Below are positions 1 to 10,250 of a stretch of DNA of 64,000 nucleotides, piece by piece. Below the pieces are notes generated by a model. The model saw only the letters and a program-made list of their open reading frames with translations. It was not told the DNA's origin and made no database searches. The stretch comes from Ziziphus jujuba. Lineage: Eukaryota > Streptophyta > Magnoliopsida > Rosales > Rhamnaceae. A program made the position numbers and the translations under genes. How positions within the stretch are numbered: position 1 is the stretch's first letter; every line of letters begins with the position of its first letter. The stretch spans positions 15,097,001-15,161,000 of the forward strand of contig NC_083390.1 of the NCBI RefSeq assembly GCF_031755915.1. The letters are read 5' to 3'.

Positions 1-1192
1 TATGGTTTTGGGGATTCCTTTGTACATTTCGTAGCCCAAAATTTAAAGTTGGCTTGATTTCCTGGTTACAATGTTTGTATTATTCATAAATAATGCTGCA
101 TGATTTATTCCAAGATAGATGTCAGTTACAAAATCTTCTGTAGTTTTGGAATTTTTATTTCTGCCTTCATTATAATTCTTTTTTGGCACTGCAATTGAAT
201 ATTTTGTATGTCGATTTTTAAGTAATTTTTTTGGTAAGGTTTATGATTATTTTATTGGCTGTAACCAATAAAGAAATAATTTAATAAAATTAAAATAACA
301 CAAAGCAATTGTTTTATATGTCATAATATATAATTACAGGATTCTAAAATTATATAGAAGAAGATTTTAACAATATATGTTAATCTTAAAGAATTTGAAT
401 ATGGAACCATATAAAAAAAAAAGGTTTAAGTTAATTTTTTATAATTTTCAATGGAATTTTTCTTTATATAATTTAATGATTGAGAATGCTAAAATATCAA
501 ATTCCAACTGAAATAATACATCAGAATCTCTAATAATTTGGTCTAAGGTTGTTTTGACAGCTGAAAAGTTGGTCTTTCTTTCACTTGAAAAATAATCCTT
601 CAAGTCAGATTAGGATACAGACATTATTTTTCATTTCACATGAAGAAAAGGTTGCCATTAGACTTTAAAATCTATTGGCAAGGTAATTCTCCTTTTGTTG
701 ACCGAAAAGAAAAATAAAAATATAATAATAATTATCCTTCTTTTTTTCGGTGAACAATAATTATCATCCTTTTGAGAACAATCCAAGTGGAACTATTATA
801 TATTACCCTAAAATGCTTTTCCAATAGCACAGTGAGAGACATCTTCGATAAAGGAATAGCTCTTGGCCTCTTACCAAAAAGGTAAAAAGAGAAAAGTGTT
901 TTCTGCCTTCCTTTATTTTTTTTTGATTATCCATTTAAACAAAAACAAGAACAAAAGCATCCCTATTCACCAACAAGGACAAAAACATCCCTCTTAAAAC
1001 ACATTTTAAGGTCCCCCTTGGAGGAAATTGTCCAGTTTACAACATCTATTTTTTTAGGCGACAATCATTTCATTCAAATTCTTCCACTTAAAGAAAAAAA
1101 AATATAAAAAGAAGGAAAAGTCTATATTGCTGGTAATGGAAAAAAACTGGCGAGGTTGCTGGGATATTTAGCATGAACATAAATTTAATAAT

Positions 1193-1249
<57 letters not shown>

Positions 1250-3949
1250 CTTATAAAAAAACAAAAAATTAGTAACATGAACACATAATAAGTAACATGC
1301 CTCATTACCAAAAAAAAAAAAAAAAAAAAAAAAAGGCATGCCACAAAGTCATAGCAATACATAATGTATTCATGTTCCTGAAAATTATGTCTTTTTTAAT
1401 TTAATATTCAATGTCATATTAAAAACACCAGCAGCCTTGCTGGTTTACTAAATTCCTACGCTATATTATGACCCACAAAAGAAAATTATTTATGGGATTT
1501 AGGTCCTTACTTTTTTCCTTTTCACTAAGTGGTGAATTTTGACCAAAAATAGATGAAAAGAGAGAGTTGAAAGCTACTTTATGTGTTTTATGTCCACAAA
1601 TTTGTAAAGTATTCTTTTTAATAATTGTTAGTAATAACAAATTGATAAAGTGATACAATACTATTGTTTAGATTTTATGAATGTGAGGACCATTTTCGGA
1701 GCTCATATAGGGAACAAGTACCCACATGATGTGTCTTGTTTTTTCTAATGTTTGGTTATGTTAAAGTAGTGTTAATTCATCTTTCGTCTTATTGTCTTTT
1801 TGCAGAAATTTGATAATTTCTTATGGCCACCTTGTCCCATTTGGGCATTATTTATTTTTATTTTCTCTAATAAAAGGTAATTCTTCCTGTATGATCTGAC
1901 ACAAATTATCAATTAAATGGAAAATAAAAGATATAATAAAGTTAGCAATAAGAGGTCATATTCTCTTCACCTTGAGGTCATGTCCAATGAACCTTTATTT
2001 ATTTATTTTGGAGTTTACTTTTTACCATATTAACTTTTATCATTATTATGATACATCATCCAAATTTGTTATTAACTTAATAGATTGATTACAATTGAAG
2101 AAAACATGCCATGGAATCAACTAGTTATATGCCTATTTAGTAAGTTATTTTTACTGTAATTACACAACCTCAATTATATTGGCTTAAGTGAATAACTGAA
2201 TATCTATCTTTTAGGCAAGGAAATATATTATATTGCAAGAAGAAAAGAAGAAAAGAAATCTATTTGAAATTTTCAATTCAATAATTTAGAAATTATATTA
2301 CCATTGGTAATTGACTACCCATAAAGGTTTAACTTTTTCGTATTAGCTATTTAGTATTAAGAAATAAAGAAAATTAATTAAAACTAATTAACAATTGTAA
2401 CATTAGTAGCATGTTTTAGTAATGAACATGAATAGTTGTTTATGTGGCAACTATTAATAAGGTGCATTTAATTTTTTTTTTTTGGGTTTTTAATATTAAA
2501 ACCTAGTATAGAAAAATAAATCTTAATGGTAGTTAATTAAATTATTTTCAAATAGATTGTAATAGTGCTCATGATAAATAATATTTTTCAATTAGTGTTA
2601 AAAGCATCATCCAAGGAAATTTAATGGTTTTCCTTGGATAATAATTATGAGCTTAAATCCGCACACTTTTAAATAAAAAAAAATAAAAAAATTGCCAGAA
2701 AAGCTCTTCCACTAGTGATATTATTAATTCTAACATTTGAATTTGATTTTTTATTTTTAGTCCAACATGTCTTTGATTTTTTTTATTTTAGAAGTAGAGA
2801 TATTTAAATTAGAATTATTGTAAGAGAACATAGTAGATTTTTCATTGTCTTGCCACGAAAGCAATTTATTGTAAGTCCAAAAAAAAAAAAAAAAAAAAAG
2901 GAAAGAAATTAGTTGAAATAAGATTTCATAATTTATTAAATAAAATTACAAAATGCCCCATCAATTATCACCTATATTTCATTTTGCTCCCTAAATTTTC
3001 TTTTGAAACAATTTCCTACCCAACCTATTGCAAATAAGATACATATTTCATTTTGAGTTTTGCACTAATTATAAATTATTTATCCAAATGTTGAAAATTA
3101 CAACTAACACTTTTATATAACATAGATGATATTTTAGTTTAAAGTGTGTAAATAAAATAATAGAGAAATAAAATGATAACTTTTTAAAATCTAAAAGGAA
3201 GTTGATAATATTTTTTAAATTAGAAAGATTAAATAAAATTTAAGTCAAATATCAAATAAGGTAGATGAATTAACCCTTAAATCATATTGTTCTCTTTTCT
3301 AAAATTTTTTATTAGAATTTAATGAAATTGATCATATATTGTCGGAATTAACTCTTCATATAAATTATATATATATATATATACACACATATAAATTTCC
3401 TTTTTTAAAACAAAATTGGTAAAAACCAAAACCAAAATATTTTTTTTTGTGTTAATTTAGTTATTCGATTTTTGATTCAAAATAAATTATAATCTAGAAA
3501 TGTATCGTTCATATTAGTAGTTAATTTGTATATTAGATGATAAATTTTATCAAATTCTAATAAATAAAAAATTTCAAAGAGGGGCAATTTAATATTATAC
3601 ATATTATACAATAGTTTAAAAATGAAACTGCTTAATTTTTTTTTTTTTTTGAGCACATTGGAAACATGTGCTTTGTAATTTTTCCTAAAATCGATCTCAT
3701 CCATTCTAACATGATACTTCATGACAAATCTTATTATTTTCTACTTTTTTACTATACAACAATTTCCCCTCATTTTCTTTAACATGGTCATAAAATATAA
3801 AAAAAGAAGAAGAAGAAGTTAAATCTCTATTTCCTTTTCATAATACATCCTGATTACACGCATATACACAAAAAATCCCACTTATAAATATAATTATTTC
3901 AATTTTGATTGAGAAAAAGAAAAGAAAAAATTAGCAAAATAAGACAATA
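1..3949. other. AT-rich intergenic DNA, no gene seen
   Basis: No open frame here has protein-like composition. The first 300 bases look like a gene's 3' untranslated or downstream sequence, with a possible AATAAA poly(A) signal at 267-272, but no coding sequence is present to attach it to. The rest is AT-rich with homopolymer tracts (A-runs near 1310-1334 and 2880-2899) and short TA runs. I see no transposon coding remnants. Confidence 0.6.
1199..1249. repeat. Compound (CA)n(TA)n microsatellite
   Basis: About 13 CA units (1199-1225) run directly into about 12 TA units (1226-1249). A poly-A tract of about 25 bases follows at 1310-1334. Any open frame reading through here is a product of the repeat. 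Confidence 0.95.
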
Positions 3950-4128
3950 ATAGTGAGCGGCACATGCGAGTAAAGGCGCGTGAAGGAGAGAGTGAAGAGG
4001 AAGATCTTGGTTGGTTGAGCCTGCAAAGGAGAGGGCTTGTCGGTGTCTGAGGTGATATGGTGGTACATTGTCTATGTGTCTTAGTCAACTATCAACCATT
4101 TACCCCAAATACACACACACACATACAC

Positions 4129-4170
<42 letters not shown>

Positions 4171-4375
4171 GTCTTAGATACTCTCCTACCCAATCACCTT
4201 TCTCTATAACTCTCCCACTCCCTTTTCTTTTACTTTCTTTTCTTTTCTTTTCTTTCTCTGTCGTCATCCAAAAAGCATACCTTACCCTCCCAAACAAAAT
4301 TCAGTGCTCTCCTGCTCCTCCTTTTGCTTGTCTGTCTTTTTCATTCTCTCTTGGCCTTACACGTAACTAATTTAT
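3950..4375. promoter_or_regulatory. Promoter or 5' UTR-like patch with a CT repeat, no gene attached
   Basis: A short stretch of higher GC (about 3950-4085) interrupts the AT-rich background. It is followed by CA units, a pure CT microsatellite (4131-4169) and then about 200 bases of pyrimidine-rich sequence. Pyrimidine patches and CT repeats are common around plant transcription starts and in 5' untranslated regions. No coding exon can be joined to it on either strand, so it may belong to a non-coding RNA, be a relic, or be neither. Confidence 0.3.
4131..4169. repeat. (CT)n microsatellite
   Basis: About 19 uninterrupted CT units, preceded by a short CA run. The Ser/Leu-rich and Arg/Glu-rich frames across it are products of the repeat. 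Confidence 0.95.
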
Positions 4376-6669
4376 ATAACATTATATTTGTCACCTTTTA
4401 TTTGCACTTTGGTTTCTTGCCTTTCATCTCTTTGCATTTATTATTATTATTATTATCATTGTTCCCTTTAGTGACTGTTTCAAACGTTAGACCGAGCTAT
4501 TTTAAATTAATAATTCTATGATATGAAAAACTCTATCAAATAGTTTATTGGATAATGTGTCAAAAATAGTATGATATTATTTTATTTATTATTTTATATT
4601 TAGATTATATTTATTATTTGTTAATTAATAAAATAATAATTTAGTATCAAACTATATTATTCGATGAATCATTTGATGCTTGTAATACTATTAATTTTGA
4701 ATCATTACTATTAGGGTTCCTAAAATTTTTCACTAAACTTTGTTTAATAAATAATGATGCAGGAGATTAGTTTGATAAAACTAAATTTTAGATTCATAAG
4801 AAGTGAATTTAATGACATCTTGTCGCATTATTTGGTAAAAAAAAAGAATTTAGTAAACTTGGTTTTTTTTTTTTTTTTCAATTTGACCAAGTAAATATTT
4901 AAAGTAGTCTTTTATAATTAAGTACTTTTAATATTTGAAAATGAATTTCCTATTGATTTTCAAAAAAGAAAAAAGAAAAAAAAGAAGCTTGTCAATTATT
5001 CCGTATCAGATTTTGGATGTCCATTATATGCATTGATTCGTATTTTAGAATAATTGATATGATGCTCAAGTATTGTTGATTAGTTTTATATCTTAATATG
5101 TTTGAATTCTCTTCCCACTTGTATCCTTAAATGCAAATTAGAAAGTGTTAAAACTTTCATCACATTTCTTTATTTTTATAACCTTAATACCCTTATAACA
5201 AATTGTTGTGGTGAATATTAGGTTCAATGTTAACTTTTGACCTTGAGGGCATTTGCGAGAAGTAAAAAAGCTAAAGAATATACCAAATTATTACAAGTAA
5301 TATGTCTCATGGGTATTATTATTATTATTATTATATAGCTCAAGAAAAATAATGTTTTTGGATTTTGCTTTCATTTGATAGTGGAGTACAAGTAAACATT
5401 CAATTTACTAACTCATGTCCTTTTAAGTTTTAACAACCTTAAATTATTAATCTGATGATGGATCTAAGCCTACCCTTTTGGACCGAGTGTTTAATTCTTA
5501 ATAAATTTTGAATCTTTCTGTGTTCACAAGGACAGCCGGATAGCTTTCTCAGAATTTTTTATTTTTATTTTATTTTTTTAAGTATTCTCAATGAAAATAT
5601 GGATTCCAATTCATGTAGCATGGAAGCTGAAAAATATTTATTTATTATATGCCATAAATGTCTTTTTCAATAAATAGCAAACTCAAAAATCAACCTCTAA
5701 TGATTGTATTTAATACTGATATTTAAAAAAAAATATATTATATGATAAGGATTATTTTTAATTTTTTGCTGAGTAATATTGTTTAGCCAATATTGTGAAA
5801 ATAGATTAGTTAATCTCAGAATATCTACTTTATTTATTTGTTTATTTATTTATTTATTTTTACCATGTTAGCTTGACGTAGTTTTTGGACAGATAGACTA
5901 AAGAGTTTTTTTTTTTTTTTTTTCTAATGGTTATATATATTTATAATGTAGCAAAAGAATTTTAACAACACAAAGCTCTAAAAAATCTCTAAATTTGAAT
6001 TTTCTATCTCTAAAAATAAATAAATTTGAGGAGAACTTTATTACGATTAGAAGTGAGATTGTTTGATTAGATATGTGATTGAAGATCAATTTGGTTCTTG
6101 GTAGTTTCGAAGATTCAATTTAAAATTATACATTTCTAAAACATAACTAAAAAGTGAAAAACAATATATTATTATTATTATTATTATTTTTTAAACCAAA
6201 AAACAATGTTATTTTAACCAAACATTTTATTGTATTTGGGGTTTCGGCGACGGTTGGAAATGGGTGCCGTCGTATATGACACCTATTTTCTTGTGGTGCA
6301 TTTATGTATATTATTTATATTTATATTTATATAGGTTTTCCAGATATAATTTTAAGAAATTATGCTCAAGAAAATGCCTCTTTTAAAACAGTTGCATATA
6401 AATGTCATACAAAACTAATTTTCAAATAAGGTTTTGTTTAGCCACTATTATTATTATTATTATTTTTTTTAAACCACTATCTGCTTTGGCAAACATTCCA
6501 AATTTCTCACTTCAATATTAGGAAAAAAAAAAAAAAAAAAAAAAGAAGAAGTTTTTGTTTTATATTATATTTTATTTAAAACTCTAGTTCCACACACCTC
6601 TAGTGCAAGTCCCTTTTCCTCTAGCCTCTGGACTCAAAATCAAATGAAAAAAAAGAAAAAAAAGGGAAA
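4376..6669. other. AT-rich intergenic DNA upstream of the first PPR gene
   Basis: No gene is recognisable. ATT/TTA microsatellites occur near 4438-4457, 5311-5334 and 6169-6190, with poly-T and poly-A tracts. The last 100 bases before the PPR start (A/T-rich, then CT-rich around 6590-6625) are the likely promoter and leader of that gene. Confidence 0.55.
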
Positions 6670-8808
6670 ATGATTAAACTAGTTACTACGTTCAGCAAAC
6701 AAAGCCTTACGACAATAGAAGGCTTTCTTCAACGGAGGACTCTGACCCATGCAAACTATCAATTACCATTCTCAGAACCACCCGAGCTTTCTCGCACATC
6801 AGCTTCCATGCAATACTTGTTTTCAAACCCCTGCTTTTCTCTTCTTCGTTTCTGCAGAAACATCGATTCGCTCAAGAAAGTCCACGCCTTGCTTATTGTA
6901 GACGGATTGAGTAATGATATTCTCTGCGGCACTAAATTGGTTAGCTTGTATGGTTCTTTTGGGCACGTCCAGAATGCCCGGTTAGTGTTCGATCAAATGC
7001 GTGACCCAGATCTTTATTCCTGGAAGGTGATGCTTAGGTGGTACTTTTTGAATGATTTGTATTCGGAGGTTATAGTGTTCCATAACTATATGAGAAAATG
7101 CTCCAGTAAGCAAGATAATATTGTTTTCTCAATCGTGTTGAAGGCATGTAGCGAATTGCGGAACGTAGATAAAGGGAGGAAGGTTCATTGCCAGATTGAG
7201 AAGGTGGGGAATCCAGATAGTTTTGTGTTGACGGGCTTGGTAGATATGTATGCTAAATGTGGGTGGATTGAGAGTTCTCGTGTTGTTTTTGATGGAATTC
7301 TGGACCGAAATGTGGTTTCTTGTACTTCAATGATTGTGGGATATGTGGAGAATGACTGTGCGGAAGAAGGGCTGGTTTTGTTTAATCGGATGAGAGAGGG
7401 ATTCATTGAGGCTAATCCATTCATGTTAGGGAGCTTAGTTTCAGCATGTAGAATATTAGGGGCTTTGCATCAGGGGAAATGGATTCATGGTTGTGTTATT
7501 AAAACTGGTAATGAAAATAATTATTTCTTGGGGACAGGTCTTCTAGACATGTATGTCAAGTGCGGAGATGTTAGAGATGCTCGTTCTATGTTTAATGAAC
7601 TTTCGACAGTTGATCTTGTTTCATGGACGGCAATGACCGTTGGCTACTCTCAGATGGGTTATCCAGATGAGGCTTTGAAATTGTTTACCGATAAGAAATG
7701 GGCTGCTTTGTTGCCAAATTCAATTACCTTAGCGAGTGTGCTTTCATCATGTGCACAGCTGGGAAATTTGATTTTGGGGAGGTCTGTCCATGGTCTTGGA
7801 ATTAAACTTGGATTGGAAGAATCTATAATGCGAAATTCTCTTATGGACATGTATGCAAAGTGCTCTATGATTGGTGATGCTCGCTACATATTTGAAACCA
7901 TCTTGGACAAGGACATGGTTGCTTGGAATTCCATTATCTCTGGGTATACACAAAATGGGTGTGCCTATCAAGCCCTTCAATTATTTCATCAAATGAGATC
8001 AGAATCGTACGCACCTGACTCTATCACATTGGTTAGTGTCCTCTCAGCTTGTGCTTCCCTTGGTGCACTTCGAGTTGGTTTAGCTCTTCATGCTTATTCT
8101 ACAAAGGGTGGTCTGCTGACATCTAATATCTTTGTTGGTACCGCACTTCTAAACTTTTATGCCAAATGTGGGGATGCTAAATCTGCACGTATGGTTTTTG
8201 ATGGAATGGAGGAGAAAAACACCATCACCTGGAGTGCAATGATTGGTGGTTATGGGATGCAGGGGGACAGTAGTGGATCCCTTGCCCTATTCAGTGAAAT
8301 GTTGAAGCAAAATCTCGAGCCCAATGAAGTAATCTTCACAACTATTCTATCAGCATGTAGCCATGCAGGAATGAGTGGGCAAGGATGGGGTTATTTTAAT
8401 TCAATATGTCAGCAGTATAAATTTGTGCCTTCTGTGAAACATTATGCATGTATAGTTGATCTCTTGGCCCGTGTGGGTAGGCTTGAAGAAGCATTGGAAT
8501 TTATTGAGAAAATGCCAATTCAACCCGATATTAGTGTGTTTGGAGCTTTTCTCCATGGATGTGGACTCCATTCAAGATTTGATCTAGGAGAAGTTGTGAT
8601 AAAAAAATTACTACAGCTTGATCCTGATGAAGCTTGTTATTTCGTGCTCATTTCTAACCTGTATGCTTTGGATGGAAGATGGAACCAGGTTAGTCAGGTA
8701 AGAGAACTGATGAGGAAGAGAAAATTTAGCAAGTACCCTGGGTGCAGCCTGGTAGAGATGGATATCAGAAACGATATTTCACCCGTGAGGATGGAATGTT
8801 TTGGTTAG
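6670..8808 (+). CDS. Pentatricopeptide repeat protein, PLS class, E subclass (At2g03380-like)
   Basis: A 712-residue intronless PPR protein. PPR proteins of this class bind organelle RNA one base per repeat and mostly act in mitochondrial or plastid RNA editing. Degenerate repeats fill roughly residues 60-610; signature phrases such as GLVDMYAKCG, VSWTAMTVGYSQ, VAWNSIISGYTQNG and ILSACSHAG recur about every 100 residues, the P-L-S triplet spacing. An E-type tail runs from about residue 620 and ends near YPGCSLVEM (about 689); there is no DYW deaminase domain, so any editing would need a deaminase partner. The basic, hydroxylated N-terminus (MIKLVTTFSKQS) fits a mitochondrial presequence. The first Met gives the longest frame; another Met lies at residue 47. 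It converges with the minus-strand PPR gene 1.4 kb downstream. The match to At2g03380 is from memory and is supported by the neighbouring ClpF gene. Confidence 0.93.
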   Translation: MIKLVTTFSKQSLTTIEGFLQRRTLTHANYQLPFSEPPELSRTSASMQYLFSNPCFSLLRFCRNIDSLKKVHALLIVDGLSNDILCGTKLVSLYGSFGHVQNARLVFDQMRDPDLYSWKVMLRWYFLNDLYSEVIVFHNYMRKCSSKQDNIVFSIVLKACSELRNVDKGRKVHCQIEKVGNPDSFVLTGLVDMYAKCGWIESSRVVFDGILDRNVVSCTSMIVGYVENDCAEEGLVLFNRMREGFIEANPFMLGSLVSACRILGALHQGKWIHGCVIKTGNENNYFLGTGLLDMYVKCGDVRDARSMFNELSTVDLVSWTAMTVGYSQMGYPDEALKLFTDKKWAALLPNSITLASVLSSCAQLGNLILGRSVHGLGIKLGLEESIMRNSLMDMYAKCSMIGDARYIFETILDKDMVAWNSIISGYTQNGCAYQALQLFHQMRSESYAPDSITLVSVLSACASLGALRVGLALHAYSTKGGLLTSNIFVGTALLNFYAKCGDAKSARMVFDGMEEKNTITWSAMIGGYGMQGDSSGSLALFSEMLKQNLEPNEVIFTTILSACSHAGMSGQGWGYFNSICQQYKFVPSVKHYACIVDLLARVGRLEEALEFIEKMPIQPDISVFGAFLHGCGLHSRFDLGEVVIKKLLQLDPDEACYFVLISNLYALDGRWNQVSQVRELMRKRKFSKYPGCSLVEMDIRNDISPVRMECFG

Positions 8809-10250
8809 CTTTATAGTTTCTTCTGGTTCCTGATAAAAAAGTTTGTATGATAAGGAGTTCTTAAAAAGCTGCAGAACTTCTTGTTAGCATGAATATTATA
8901 TTTAGTGCTCGAAATCATTTAATAGGTTAATCTAATCTGCCATGGACTCATCTCGAACTGGTGCCATTTTTAATGTTGGATTTAGCATGATACACCAGCA
9001 GAATAAGAGCTCATTAAAAACACATAGAAGAGACATTGGAGTCATAAAATCAACTGAAATGGCCTAGTTGGAGAATGGTGTCTGAAATATGTGCTTACAG
9101 CTGTAATCTTCCTTTTTTGCGACCTCAATATGGTATGAACAGAGACACAGATTGCAGCAGATCTTATGCTTTCCCCATGGAATCAAAGAAGAATCATAGG
9201 ATGCTATAAGACTGTACAGTGTCCAATATGAATGAAAAACAATGCACTTGGACATCTTGTGAAGCTTGAAGCACTTAAGAATTTTGACCACATTGCCATT
9301 TTAATTCCAGACTGTATAGACATTTGGATAAATTACAAAGGTGAAGAAGGGTGTTAGTTGAGGTGGGGTAATTAGAAGTTGAGAAGGTTGTACAAATTAT
9401 GTAAAACATACTGGAAAGTGCCTGTTTCCTGTGTAATACTAGAAAGCTAACTATTTTTACCCTGAAAGATTTCTTTTGTATACTTGTGCAAAGAAAGAGG
9501 CTTCTATTTATGGTTTTCGTATGTTTTAAAGTGATATAAAGGTATCGGGTAGAGTTCTATTTATGGTTTTCGTATGTTTGCAAGTGATATAAAGGTACCG
9601 GGTAAAGTTAATCCAGGAAACTAGAATACTGGATAGAAGAATATTACTGTACAGAAGGCAGGAGGCGGTTAAGTTCAACGGCAGGTTGATCCAGGGTTCT
9701 TCTAAAGTAAAATGGGAAAAGTTTATTTATTACCATAAGAGTTGTCTTGAGGTGAATCTACTAAGTTCTCTAGCAATTGAATGATAGATGTAAAGAGCAA
9801 GAGGGTACATATTAGCTTGACAAGTGTTAGGCTGAAAGTCGAAATATTTATGCTTTAATAACTGTTTTATCATTCTTGTAACTCTGGATTTTTTCTTCCT
9901 TTTTTTTTTTTTTTGGTTATTATTATAATTATTTTTTATTTGCTTAACAACTCACCAGAAAAGTCGATTTGTAATGTTATTGTTATTGAATAAATTAGTG
10001 AGTGATGGTTTGATGCTACATAACCGGCCACTGTACATAAACAAAAAAGACCTGGAGAGGAATTGCAAAATTTATTGCTAAGAAAAATATAATTATGGCG
10101 CCATATGACATGAATTTGGATGAAAATTTTATGAAAAAGTGACGAACTTAAAAACAAGGAGTTTTTTTCCCTCCTTTTTTTATTTTTTATTTTTTATTTT
10201 TTTATAATTTTTTTTATAATGTGTATTCTTGTTTATGGAGTAAGAAAATT
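8809..10250. other. Region between the two convergent PPR genes
   Basis: This stretch must hold the 3' untranslated regions of both PPR genes. I found no further coding sequence. It includes a 53-bp tandem duplication (9502-9607) and poly-T tracts around 9900 and 10170-10215. Confidence 0.6.
9502..9607. repeat. 53-bp tandem duplication
   Basis: Two adjacent copies, 9502-9554 and 9555-9607, differ at only a few bases. Both run from TTCTATTTATGG to a GGGTARAG end. The function is unknown; it lies downstream of the first PPR gene. Confidence 0.9.

Noticed and set aside
1168..1362. Phe/Tyr/Cys-rich minus-strand frame
   Set aside because: Produced by CA, TA and poly-A repeats.
4068..4370. Ser/Leu-rich frame
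   Set aside because: Produced by the CT microsatellite and pyrimidine tract.
7185..7980. Antisense open frames across the plus-strand PPR gene
   Set aside because: They are shadows of the PPR codon pattern with no family similarity.
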